Below, one piece after another: positions 46,132 through 53,956 of a DNA stretch of 64,000 nt (the stretch's first letter is position 1; the number at the start of each line of letters is the position of its first letter). Under the pieces are notes generated by a model. It made no database searches and was not told the origin of the DNA. It saw only the letters and a program-made list of their open reading frames with translations. Source of the stretch: Okeania sp. SIO2B3 (lineage in GTDB: Bacteria > Cyanobacteriota > Cyanobacteriia > Cyanobacteriales > Microcoleaceae); NCBI RefSeq assembly GCF_010672525.1, contig NZ_JAAHGH010000010.1, forward strand, positions 62,001 through 126,000. Direction: 5' to 3'. The position numbers and the translations under genes were made by a program.

Positions 46132-46617
46132 TTACCAGTCATGGTCGCAGTTAATTATGGTGCCATCGTCTAAAACAATGTTAGTCATTTTAGTGCCAGT
46201 CCAATCAACCGTTCTGAAGTTTTTAGCCCCCAATACTAATGTCTTGGCAAGTTGAGTTTGGATGATTGAAGCACAATACAATTGAGTATTGCTCAGATCA
46301 GTGTTCCAGAACTTAGCAACATCCAAGCACGCATAGCTCAAGTTCACATAGCTCAAGTTCACATTAGTTAGGTTGCAATGGCTCAAATCAGAGCGACTCA
46401 GGTTGGCATTACTAAAATTGGCTCCACTCAAGTTAGCTCCAGCTAAGATCGCACCAGTCAAGTCAGAACCACTCAAATTAATTTCACTCAGGTCAACATC
46501 AAAAACAAAAATGTCTTCCATAGGATTAGAACCACTGATATTAGCTCCCTTGAGATTGATACCTGTAAAATTTCTCTCTCCTGCTGAATACCTTTGCAGT
46601 AATTCATTAGCATCCAT
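46132..46617 (-). CDS. Pentapeptide-repeat protein 2
   Basis: A 161-residue protein beginning MDANELLQRYSAGERNFTGI. ATG 46617 has AGGAG with ideal spacing, so I prefer it over the longer frame to 46788. About 20 pentapeptides follow (NLSGANFSNANLSRSDL). The upstream extension (46621-46776) itself encodes a second leader, TTEKLLERYAAGERDFSGLEL, which looks like the stump of another pentapeptide gene whose repeats were lost. The IS630 element begins only a few bases beyond. The C-terminus ends LDDGTIINCDHDW rather than MPGGEVL. Role as for protein 1. Confidence 0.8.
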   Translation of the reverse strand: MDANELLQRYSAGERNFTGINLKGANISGSNPMEDIFVFDVDLSEINLSGSDLTGAILAGANLSGANFSNANLSRSDLSHCNLTNVNLSYVNLSYACLDVAKFWNTDLSNTQLYCASIIQTQLAKTLVLGAKNFRTVDWTGTKMTNIVLDDGTIINCDHDW

Positions 46618-46819
46618 AATTTTTCTCCTAGAAGGCTTTCTACCAAAAACCATAACATAATACGACTCTAAAATGCTGTATCTATCCGAAGGGCGTTCTG
46701 CTTGCAACTCCAGCCCGGAAAAATCTCTTTCACCCGCTGCATATCGCTCCAGTAGTTTTTCAGTTGTTATCTGCATTATGCGTGTCATAGTTATATCAAA
46801 TCCGGTAGCATCGGTGTAA

Positions 46820-47437
46820 TTAAATTAGAACTTTAGGCCACCAATGATACTGGGTTATAGCCTTGATGAGAAACTGCTGTTTTAAAAGAACTTGACAACG
46901 CTTAAACAAAACTTCTTCTAGCTCCTCAAGGCTAGCAAATGAATGATTTGCTATCGGTTCATTAATTAGAGGCCATAAACGTTCTGCAGGTTGTAATTCT
47001 GGTGAGTAAGCTGGCAAATACTCTAAGTGCAAGCCCAAAGGAATCTTTAACTCAGAACTTGTATGCCATCCAGCTCTGTCAATGGTTAAGATAATGTGTT
47101 TGTCTTCTCCTAACTGAAATTCTTGTGCAAAGTCTTCTAAAACTCGGTTAAAAAGCTCTACATTCACTTTTGGTAAAATCCAGTAGTAAGTTTCACCATT
47201 ATTTGGATTCACAAAGCCGTATAACCATAGCCATTGGTATTTCCAGTTAACATTGGCGATCGGTTGAAAACCTAACTGAGCCCAGACTCTTCTACATATA
47301 GGTTTTAACCCTAAGCGATGTTCATCCATGGCCCAGACTTCAACTGTGGCCTCTGGGTGTTTTTGACCTACTTCTTGGACTTTCTGGTTGAGTTTTTTTT
47401 TTCCACTGTTCTTGCTCTGTGATGTCCCCTTTGTCAT
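46820..47437 (-). CDS. IS630 transposase, DDE part (frame B)
   Basis: The C-terminal catalytic portion of the transposase. The DDE residues are in WAMDEHRLGL (first Asp), ILTIDRAGWH (second Asp) and PAERLWPLIN (Glu). The sequence PAYSPELQPAERLWP is typical of IS630. Its true start is internal to the frame of the N-terminal part, and the two are joined by a shift at the A10 run (complement of 47393-47402). All catalytic residues are present, so the element may be active if frameshifting works. Confidence 0.85.
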   Translation of the reverse strand: MTKGTSQSKNSGKKKLNQKVQEVGQKHPEATVEVWAMDEHRLGLKPICRRVWAQLGFQPIANVNWKYQWLWLYGFVNPNNGETYYWILPKVNVELFNRVLEDFAQEFQLGEDKHIILTIDRAGWHTSSELKIPLGLHLEYLPAYSPELQPAERLWPLINEPIANHSFASLEELEEVLFKRCQVLLKQQFLIKAITQYHWWPKVLI

Positions 47438-47882
47438 GTGCTGGACGTGGTATTTTTAAACGCATTTCAAAGCTACGTAGATATTCCCACCCTCTTTGAG
47501 GATGAATAGGACGCTCTAAATGATCGCTCATCCACTCAGCTACCTTTGGTCCATTCCATAAACCTCCATCTATGGGTGGCTCTTGTAGTGCTTGCCATAG
47601 CAAAGCTTGGTCTATTTCTGAGAGTAGGGTCTCTGGCCCCTGATGTTGATGACGCCGATCTTTTAATCCATCAACACCTAATTGGTTATAGCGCCCTACA
47701 ATTCTGTAAATTGAACCACGCCGATATCCAGTAACCTCAGCCACTGCTTCTACTTTGTGGCCTTTAGCTACCAACCAGAGGATTTGCCATCTAGTTCGTT
47801 CTATTGGGTCTTGACTTTGTCGGTAGAGTTTTTCCAACTCTTCGATACTTTTGTGTGGTTGTAGCTTTAACAATCTCGGCAT
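47340..47882 (-). CDS. IS630 transposase, N-terminal helix-turn-helix part (frame A)
   Basis: A 180-residue frame. ATG 47882 lies inside the element (MPRLLKLQPHKSIEELEKLY). The longer open frame to 48062 runs out of the IS and into toxin copy 2, and is rejected. The helix-turn-helix VEAVAEVTGYRRGSIYRIV binds the element ends. The coding frame passes through ten A residues after EQEQW; beyond them it runs into a short nonsense tail, while the catalytic domain is in the neighbouring frame. This is the usual programmed-frameshift arrangement of two-frame IS630 elements. Confidence 0.82.
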   Translation of the reverse strand: MPRLLKLQPHKSIEELEKLYRQSQDPIERTRWQILWLVAKGHKVEAVAEVTGYRRGSIYRIVGRYNQLGVDGLKDRRHQHQGPETLLSEIDQALLWQALQEPPIDGGLWNGPKVAEWMSDHLERPIHPQRGWEYLRSFEMRLKIPRPAHDKGDITEQEQWKKKTQPESPRSRSKTPRGHS

Positions 47883-47967
47883 GGCGATCGCCCAACTCTT
47901 ACTATTTATCCCTGAATTTACCAGGTTGAATTTTATTATACCGATGCTACCGGATTTGATATGACAA

Positions 47968-50376
47968 ATGACTACCATTGACCCCCATGATTTTGAGCAA
48001 CCCGGTTTTTCATTCCCTGGATGGATTCCTGTTGTTGGTGGAGAAGGGTTTGCTGATTTCAACGATCCAGAAGTACAGGTTTGGGAGAATGTGACTTTTG
48101 CCGATAACTATTATCAGACTGTACCGAAGTTAGACCCTAACTTGTTAGAATTGACGGGAACGCCAGCAGGTCGGTTGATTGAGAATGCGGATTTGAATGT
48201 CTTTTTGGGCACGAATTCTGATGAAAATAATTATGAGAATAGTCGAGCTGGTTTTACCAGGGAAACTGACGGGATACCTCTGCTGGCAGGTCGCGGTGCA
48301 ACTCACGGACGAGTGGTTTCTTGGTATGACGGTACTACTAATTTGTCGGTCCTGAAATCACCAGATGAATTGTATCGTCGTTTGGGAGATGGGTATCACG
48401 ACCATTTATATGACCCAGATTTTTCGGGCGTGCCCAACCCTTGGTACACTCCTGACCATCAGAATGCGACTTTTGAGTTAGGGGATGAGAATGCACCGTG
48501 GGAAGGTATTGGTACGGGTTGGTTTTATTCTGTGCTTGGTGGAGGTAAGGATTTGCGACCGGAGTTGAAGCTTGATGAGCGGGTGCCTGTGAGTTTTGAT
48601 AATACTAGCGATCGCGATAGTCAAGGTGATTTTCCTGTACCGACTGTGTTTAATGGTAATTTTGAGATTGTGACTAATCCCGATTCTGTTTTAGCTCAGA
48701 CTTTAAATACAACTGATGCAATTCCTGGATGGTCGTTTCATCAAAACGTAGAGTCGGAGTCTAACACCCCTTCTAATCAAGAAGTAAGGGGAGGAAATTT
48801 GGTGAATGTACATGAAATTCCTAGCCTAGAACGTCATTTAGAACTATTGGGTAAGGAAAAACCCTCATCCGAAGACTCTCAAAGCTATGCGTCAGAATTG
48901 GAGCCTGGTGAGTCTATGACCCATAATCGGGTCAGAGTACCTGATTGGGGTTCATTGCGGTTTGACCTTCATGTTCCGAGAGGGTTTTATACAGCACAGG
49001 AAGTGAGGCAAGCAAAAGAAAACAACGAAGAACTGCCACAAAAGCAGCTTAAAGTTACTATAGAGTCTGCAGAAGAAACTATTACAGAGACTTTCCTGCT
49101 GCAACAGGTAGATTTAGGGATCAAGGGTCAGAGTCTTCAGGATGAGGATGGAAATTATCGAAGGGATATTTTCGGAAATCCTGATGATCGCTCCCATGAT
49201 GCTCGTTATAAGCTCGACTATGCTACTGTAGGATTTGAAACGTTCCAAGTAGATATTCCCCAGAATTCAGGTCTACATGGTAAGGTTGCCAACATAACCT
49301 TTGAGTTGGTCGATGAGAGTGAGAGTCAAAAGGCAAAAGTTTATGTAGATGATGTTTCATTCCAGAGTTCCCATCTGAGATTTGGCAAGCCAATTCCTAA
49401 AGAAGGTAATTCTAATGCTTCCCAGGTAAAGGAAGCGTTTTATAGTGATGTCAATTTGAACAATAATCCATATCAGGAAGCTTTGCTGTTAGAAAGACCT
49501 CAGTATGTATTGTCGTATAATGGTAAGAAGAATACAGCTAATTGGGCTAGTTGGGTTGTTAATCAGTCTTGGCTTCATGACGATTCTGTCAAATCAGATC
49601 CCTTAAGGCTTTTTAAAGTAGATTCTCGCGATTCGAGGGAAGATCGAACTTTGCCTAAAGATTTTTATCAGGTGTTAGAGGATGATTATATAAGATTTGA
49701 GGGCGATAAATATGATCGAAAAAAGAAAACCGGGCGAATCATTAAAGAAGATGTTAATGGAAAAGCAAGCAATTCTACTTATATTAGGGGTCATCTAGTT
49801 CCTCAAGAAGACCGAAACAGGAATCCTGGCAATTACGATCCTAGCCATAAGAAGCCGAGATCAAAGGATGGTTTCCTTGCTGTTAATTTGCTATCAAATA
49901 TTGTTCCACAAGAAACAACCCATAATGGTAGTGTTCTTTGGCAACAGATTGAAAATTACACTCGTAAGTTTGTCAAACAGGGAAATGAAGTTTATGTCAT
50001 TAGTGGTACTTATGGAAGTAAACGTGAATTAACACGAGACGAATCATTAAATGGGGAAGGCGTAGATAAGCGATATAACTTTAAGCCAGGGGAATTCAAA
50101 CCAATTACTATTCCTCAGTATTTATGGAGAGTAATGCTAGTTGTGGATACTCCAGGAGCAGATGCAGATGAAAATACTTATGCAGTTGGTTTTTGGACAG
50201 AAAACAGAAAGCATAAAAAAGGTCAATCAGGAGATGATTGGCAAAATCAGCCAATCTTAACTACAGTAAGAGAGATCGAGAATAGTACTGGCTACGACTT
50301 CTTCGCCAATCTTCCTGACGAAATTGAAGATAAAATTGAAACGCAACCACCTACGATAGTAAAATTCCCTAAATAA
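47968..50376 (+). CDS. Truncated second copy of the toxin: esterase C-half plus endonuclease
   Basis: An 802-residue frame homologous throughout to the giant gene from about 42526 onward (MTTIDPHDFEQPG against MTTLDPHDFDQPG). It retains the esterase Asp5 and His113 but has lost the GFSRG serine. The endonuclease domain is complete: His609 in YIRGHLVPQEDR and Asn653 in THNGSVLW. It has no N-terminal secretion or repeat modules and no obvious promoter; its 5' edge is the IS630 right end. It resembles a displaced C-terminal toxin module. Whether it is expressed is unknown. It converges with pentapeptide gene 3. Confidence 0.8.
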   Translation: MTTIDPHDFEQPGFSFPGWIPVVGGEGFADFNDPEVQVWENVTFADNYYQTVPKLDPNLLELTGTPAGRLIENADLNVFLGTNSDENNYENSRAGFTRETDGIPLLAGRGATHGRVVSWYDGTTNLSVLKSPDELYRRLGDGYHDHLYDPDFSGVPNPWYTPDHQNATFELGDENAPWEGIGTGWFYSVLGGGKDLRPELKLDERVPVSFDNTSDRDSQGDFPVPTVFNGNFEIVTNPDSVLAQTLNTTDAIPGWSFHQNVESESNTPSNQEVRGGNLVNVHEIPSLERHLELLGKEKPSSEDSQSYASELEPGESMTHNRVRVPDWGSLRFDLHVPRGFYTAQEVRQAKENNEELPQKQLKVTIESAEETITETFLLQQVDLGIKGQSLQDEDGNYRRDIFGNPDDRSHDARYKLDYATVGFETFQVDIPQNSGLHGKVANITFELVDESESQKAKVYVDDVSFQSSHLRFGKPIPKEGNSNASQVKEAFYSDVNLNNNPYQEALLLERPQYVLSYNGKKNTANWASWVVNQSWLHDDSVKSDPLRLFKVDSRDSREDRTLPKDFYQVLEDDYIRFEGDKYDRKKKTGRIIKEDVNGKASNSTYIRGHLVPQEDRNRNPGNYDPSHKKPRSKDGFLAVNLLSNIVPQETTHNGSVLWQQIENYTRKFVKQGNEVYVISGTYGSKRELTRDESLNGEGVDKRYNFKPGEFKPITIPQYLWRVMLVVDTPGADADENTYAVGFWTENRKHKKGQSGDDWQNQPILTTVREIENSTGYDFFANLPDEIEDKIETQPPTIVKFPK

Positions 50377-50387
50377 TCATCCCTTTC

Positions 50388-50426
50388 TCAACAGAAGTTT
50401 CTCTAAAAATCAGAAACTTCTGTTGA
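50388..50426 (+). terminator. Perfect 15-bp hairpin between toxin copy 2 and pentapeptide gene 3
   Basis: TCAACAGAAGTTTCT, a 9-base loop, AGAAACTTCTGTTGA, followed by A6T4. The same hairpin in shorter form follows copy 3 at 51752-51784. Confidence 0.75.
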
Positions 50427-50469
50427 AAAAATTTTCAGGTGCAAAATTAATTGTTGGCAACAATTTTAA

Positions 50470-51102
50470 CTACAGCACTTCTCCACCAGGCATAGTAGTA
50501 TTACCAACAATAGCATTTTCAACGTCTATAGAAGAACATATATCTCTTTCTAAATCGTAGTTTGCACCTTGAAAATTAGCATTTTTTAGGTTTGCTCCTT
50601 CAAAATCGGCGTTTTCCAAATCGGTATCTGTCAAATCAGCACCAATTAATATTGCATCAACTAGATAAGCAGTGTACAGACAAGCTTCATTAAGGTTAGC
50701 ACCACTTAGATTTGCTCGTTCTAAATCTGAATTGCTTAAGCTGGCTCCTCTAAGATTTGTGTTGCTTAAGTTGGCTTCAATCAATGTAGCCTCGCTAAAG
50801 CTTGTTCTTTCTGCGTTCGCGTTACTGATATTAGCCCCACTCAAATCGCAACTGCTAAAATTTGCCATATAGAGATTTGCCCCCTTCAAGCAAGCTCCTA
50901 CCAAGTTTGAGTTGGAGAAGATGGCATAAGTCAGGTTCACACCCATCAGGTTAGCACCAGCAAAATTAGAAAAACGCAGTTCGATACGATTTGGTAAATC
51001 TCGGCTCAGTTCAGTATTACTGAGATCGACACCACTGAGATCGACTTTCTGAAAATCTCTTTCTCCTTCGGCCAACCTTCTGAGAAATTCTTGTACATCC
51101 AT
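50470..51102 (-). CDS. Pentapeptide-repeat protein 3
   Basis: A 210-residue protein: leader MDVQEFLRRLAEGERDFQKV, then about 30 pentapeptides (FAGANLMGVNL, ANISNANAERTSF), then the closing segment IVGNTTMPGGEVL. AGGAG precedes the ATG. The first 45 and the last 45 residues are almost the same as in protein 5, while the middle differs, as expected from gene conversion or from selection on the central solenoid. It converges with the second endonuclease copy across a shared hairpin. No signal peptide is present, so it is cytoplasmic. Immunity is a hypothesis. Confidence 0.85.
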   Translation of the reverse strand: MDVQEFLRRLAEGERDFQKVDLSGVDLSNTELSRDLPNRIELRFSNFAGANLMGVNLTYAIFSNSNLVGACLKGANLYMANFSSCDLSGANISNANAERTSFSEATLIEANLSNTNLRGASLSNSDLERANLSGANLNEACLYTAYLVDAILIGADLTDTDLENADFEGANLKNANFQGANYDLERDICSSIDVENAIVGNTTMPGGEVL

Positions 51103-51145
51103 AGATTGTCTCCTAATATAGCTTTATGTTATCAACTATTCTAGT
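51103..51145 (-). promoter_or_regulatory. Conserved leader of the pentapeptide genes
   Basis: Read on the minus strand, AGTTGATAACATAAAGC, then TATATTAGGAGACAAT, runs to the ATG. The same about 40 bp stand before genes 4 (52438-52478) and 5 (53107-53148) and, more diverged, before gene 1. It contains the AGGAG ribosome site and probably the promoter. Confidence 0.55.
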
Positions 51146-51737
51146 CAAAAATTTTACCAAAACTTTTCCGAATAGGAATCCTGGAAATTATGATTCTAGT
51201 AAGAGGAATCCGGTAGTAAAGGCAAAGGATAGTACCCTTGCTGCTAATTTGCTATCAAATATTGTCCCACAAGAAACAACCCATAATGGTACTGCTCTTT
51301 GGCAACAGATTGAAAATTACACTCGTGAGTTTGTCGAAAAGGGAAATGAAGTTTATGTCATTAGTGGTACTTACGGAAGTAAAGGTGAATTGACGCGAGA
51401 CGATTCATTAAATTGGGATGGCGTGCCAAAACGATATAACTTTAAGCCAGAGGAAGTCAAACCAATCACTATTCCTAAGCATTTATGGAGAGTAATGCTA
51501 GTTGTGGATGCTCCAGGAGCAGATGCACATGAAAATACTTATGCAGTCGGTTTTTGGACGGAAAACAGAAAGCATGAAGGAGGTCAACCAGGAGACAATT
51601 GGCAAGAGCAGCCAATTTTAACTAATGTAAGAGACATCGAGAACAAAACTGGTTACGACTTCTTCGCCAATCTTCCTAAAGAAATTCAAGATAAAATTGA
51701 AACGCAACCACCTACAATAGTAGAATTCCCTAAATAA
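51126..51737 (+). pseudogene. Third toxin copy, endonuclease C-half lacking the catalytic His
   Basis: A 203-codon frame. From about codon 14 (NRNPGNYDSS) it follows toxin copy 2 closely to the end (TQPPTIVEFPK). The break lies just after the RGH motif, so the catalytic histidine, the upstream strands and all other domains are absent. Asn54 in THNGTALW remains. The first 13 codons derive from the leader of pentapeptide gene 3 and unrelated sequence. It cannot be an active nuclease as it stands, but could serve as a recombination donor. It converges with pentapeptide gene 4. Confidence 0.75.
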
Positions 51738-51751
51738 TCATCCCTTTTTTG

Positions 51752-51784
51752 ACAGAAGTTTCTCTAAAAATCAGAAACTTCTGT
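51752..51784 (+). terminator. Hairpin between toxin copy 3 and pentapeptide gene 4
   Basis: ACAGAAGTTTCT and AGAAACTTCTGT with the same 9-base loop as after copy 2. The flanking G-T pair shows slight decay. Confidence 0.65.
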
Positions 51785-51825
51785 TGAGAAAATCTTCATC
51801 AGCAAAATTTTTACAAAAACTTTTA

Positions 51826-52437
51826 CTACCAAACGTCTCCACCAGGCAAAGTAGTATTATCAACAATAACAGTTTTAACATCTATCATATCGTAGTTTCC
51901 ACCTTTAAAATTAGCATTTTTTAGGTTTGCTCCTTCAAAATCCGCATTTAGCAAATCGGTCTCTGTCAAATCAGTACCAATTAGTATTGCATTAACCAGG
52001 TAAGCTCTAAACAGAATAGCCTCATGGAGGTTAGCACCACTGAGATTGGCTCTTTCCAGGTTAGCCCGAGAAAGACTTGCACCTTCTAAATTAGCACCAC
52101 TGAGATTGGCATTTATCAACGTGGCTCCACTAAAGCTTGCTCTTTCTGCGTTCGCGTTACTGAGATTTGCCCCACTCAAATCGCAATTACTAAAACTTGC
52201 CATATAGAGATTTGCCCCCTTCAAACAAGCTCCTATCAAGTTAGAACTGCGCAAGTTGGCATAAGTAAGGTTCACACCCATCAGGTTAGCACCAGCAAAT
52301 TTGGAAAAACGCAGATCGAGACGCTTTACAGAAGAACCACTGAGGTTGACACCACTAAGATCGACACAACTAAGATCGACTTTCTGAAAATTTCTCTCTC
52401 CTTCGGCCAACTTTCTGAGAAATTCTTGTGCATCCAT
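51826..52437 (-). CDS. Pentapeptide-repeat protein 4
   Basis: A 203-residue protein: leader MDAQEFLRKLAEGERNFQKV, then pentapeptides (LSGVNLSGSSVKRLDL; NLSRANLERANLSGANL), closing with TTLPGGDVW. It lacks the DLERDICSS insertion found before the C-terminus of proteins 3 and 5. AGGAG precedes the ATG, and the shared leader DNA stands upstream. It converges with the nuclease copy that has lost its catalytic His. Gene 5 begins 36 bp further right and is read in the same direction, so genes 5 and 4 could be co-transcribed. Confidence 0.85.
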   Translation of the reverse strand: MDAQEFLRKLAEGERNFQKVDLSCVDLSGVNLSGSSVKRLDLRFSKFAGANLMGVNLTYANLRSSNLIGACLKGANLYMASFSNCDLSGANLSNANAERASFSGATLINANLSGANLEGASLSRANLERANLSGANLHEAILFRAYLVNAILIGTDLTETDLLNADFEGANLKNANFKGGNYDMIDVKTVIVDNTTLPGGDVW

Positions 52438-52473
52438 AGATTGTCTCCTAATATAGCTTTATGTTATCAACTA

Positions 52474-53106
52474 TTATAAAACTTCTCCACCAGGCATAGT
52501 AGTATTACCAACAATAGCATTTTCAACGTCTATAGAAGAACATATATCTCTTTCTAAATCGTAGTTTGCACCTTGAAAATTAGCATTTTTTAGGTTTGCT
52601 CCTTCAAAATCGGCATTTTCCAGATCGGTACCTGTCAAATCAGCGCCAATTAATATTGCATTAACCAGGTAAGCCCTATACAGACGAGCTTCATGGAGGT
52701 TAGCACCACTGAGATTCGCTCTATCCAGGTTTGCTCCATTAAGACTTGCACCTTCTAAATTAGCATTACTAAGATTGGCATTAGTTAATGTGGCACGACT
52801 AAAGCTTGTTCCTACTGCATTAGCATTACTGAGATTTGCCTCACTCATTTCTGAGTCCGCAAAACGTGCTTTATAGAGATTTGCCCCCTTCAAGCAAGCT
52901 CCTATCAAGTTAGAACTGCGTAAGTTGGCATAAGAAAGGTTCACACCCATCAGGTTAGCACCAGCCAATTTGGAAAAACGCAGTTCGATACGATTTGGTA
53001 AATCTCGGCTTAGTTCAGTATTACTGAGATCGACACCACTGAGATCGACTTTCTGAAAATCTCTTTCTCCTTCGGCCAACCTTCTGAGAAATTCTTGTAC
53101 ATCCAT
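52474..53106 (-). CDS. Pentapeptide-repeat protein 5
   Basis: A 210-residue protein, nearly identical to protein 3 at both ends (MDVQEFLRRLAEGERDFQKV; VGNTTMPGGEVL) and closer to protein 4 in parts of the middle (YANLRSSNLIGACL). This mosaic pattern points to exchange between the copies. AGGAG and the shared leader precede it. No nuclease fragment follows gene 5, so the number of pentapeptide genes exceeds that of nuclease copies by two. It is the right edge of the locus. Confidence 0.85.
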   Translation of the reverse strand: MDVQEFLRRLAEGERDFQKVDLSGVDLSNTELSRDLPNRIELRFSKLAGANLMGVNLSYANLRSSNLIGACLKGANLYKARFADSEMSEANLSNANAVGTSFSRATLTNANLSNANLEGASLNGANLDRANLSGANLHEARLYRAYLVNAILIGADLTGTDLENADFEGANLKNANFQGANYDLERDICSSIDVENAIVGNTTMPGGEVL

Positions 53107-53143
53107 AAATTGTCTCCTAATATAGCTCTATATCATCAACTAT

Positions 53144-53356
53144 AGCCAAAATGGATTACCCGATCGTCAAATCAAACTGTTAATGCAGTTGCCAAACAGA
53201 AGTACATTTAGTGGAAAACGCGACTACGCTATCCTTAGACTACTTTGGGATAATCCTTGGAGACGAGGAGAAATAGCAAGATTAAATATTGGTGACGTTA
53301 ACTTTAGCGATCGCCTCATCCGAATACAGGAAAAAGCAAAACAAACATATAGCTAG
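53144..53356 (+). pseudogene. Tyrosine recombinase fragment
   Basis: The frame SQNGLPDRQIKLLMQLPN, then RDYAILRLLWDNPWRRGEIA and RLNIGDVNF, covers the start of the catalytic domain of a phage-type integrase, including the first catalytic Arg in RRGEI. A stop at 53354 ends it before the H-x-x-R and Tyr regions. The N-terminal domain is also absent. It sits immediately beside the toxin/pentapeptide locus, so it may mark an old integration or the edge of a mobile region. Confidence 0.7.
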
Positions 53357-53401
53357 CGCGTAATATAATTCAAAATAGAAAAATTCTAATAGTAGTTGAC
53401 T

Positions 53402-53764
53402 ATGAAGTTGAAAAGATTAGGCCATGTAGCTATTTGCGTACAAGACGTTGACAAAGCAGTAGAGTTCTATCAAAATCTGGGAATGGAAATAGCCTGGAAA
53501 GATGCTGACTGGGCATACCTAAAAGCTGGCGATGATGGACTAGCACTTTTGAGTCCTGGATATGACCAAGCAGGGCCACATTTTGGGTTTGTGTTTAGCG
53601 ATCGCTCAGAAATGGAAACCGCCTACGAACAGCTCAAAGTCCAAAATATCCAAGTCTCCCCTGTTCATGAACATCGAGATGGTACAGCTTCCTTTTACGG
53701 TAGAGATTTAGATGGTAACTGGTTTGAATACCTGTACGAACCCGAAGCCATAGTTAATAATTAA
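53402..53764 (+). CDS. VOC-family (glyoxalase/dioxygenase-like) protein
   Basis: A 120-residue single vicinal-oxygen-chelate domain. Elements of both beta-alpha-beta-beta-beta modules are visible: RLGHVAICVQDVDKAVEFYQ and, in the second half, FYGRDLDGNWFEYLY. Metal-ligand candidates are His in GHVAI, His in GPHFGF and Glu in WFEYL. It could be a lactoylglutathione lyase relative or a resistance/dioxygenase-like protein; the substrate is unknown. The frame opens at TTG 53396, but ATG 53402 is better placed before MKLKRLGHV. It stands alone. Confidence 0.8.
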   Translation: MKLKRLGHVAICVQDVDKAVEFYQNLGMEIAWKDADWAYLKAGDDGLALLSPGYDQAGPHFGFVFSDRSEMETAYEQLKVQNIQVSPVHEHRDGTASFYGRDLDGNWFEYLYEPEAIVNN

Positions 53765-53782
53765 TTATTAATTATTAATTAT

Positions 53783-53956
53783 TAATTATTACCTCTCCTT
53801 GAAAACGGAATTGATTGACTAATCATAAAAATTTTTTCTCTCTTGGTCGATTGGATATGGTTAGGAAACCCATCCATCCCACCCTTCGGGAAGCTGCGAA
53901 GATAGACCGCTTGTTTCTCCTTTAAAGGAGAGGAATTTTACCTTAATTATTCGGTA
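53783..53956 (+). repeat. Dispersed repeat family A, copy 3
   Basis: ATTATTACCTCTCCTTGAAAACGG to TTAATTATTCGGTAA in parts. The central GGTCGATTGGATATGG and GACCGC arms and the CTCCTTTAAAGGAG hairpin are visible. It is preceded by TTAATTA heptamers. Confidence 0.75.

Larger units (their letters stand above)
46796..47959 (-). mobile_element. IS630-family insertion sequence
   Basis: About 1164 bp. Inverted ends TCAAATCCGGTAGCATCGGT are perfect over 20 bp on both sides (46796 and, inverted, to 47959). They are flanked by TA on each side (46794-46795 and 47960-47961), as expected for IS630/Tc1-like elements. It carries one transposase gene in two overlapping frames. The right end abuts the truncated second toxin copy; the left end abuts a pentapeptide gene. 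Confidence 0.85.

Noticed and set aside
47883-48062. Upstream extension of the IS630 transposase frame
   Set aside because: It crosses the right inverted repeat and is antisense to toxin copy 2.
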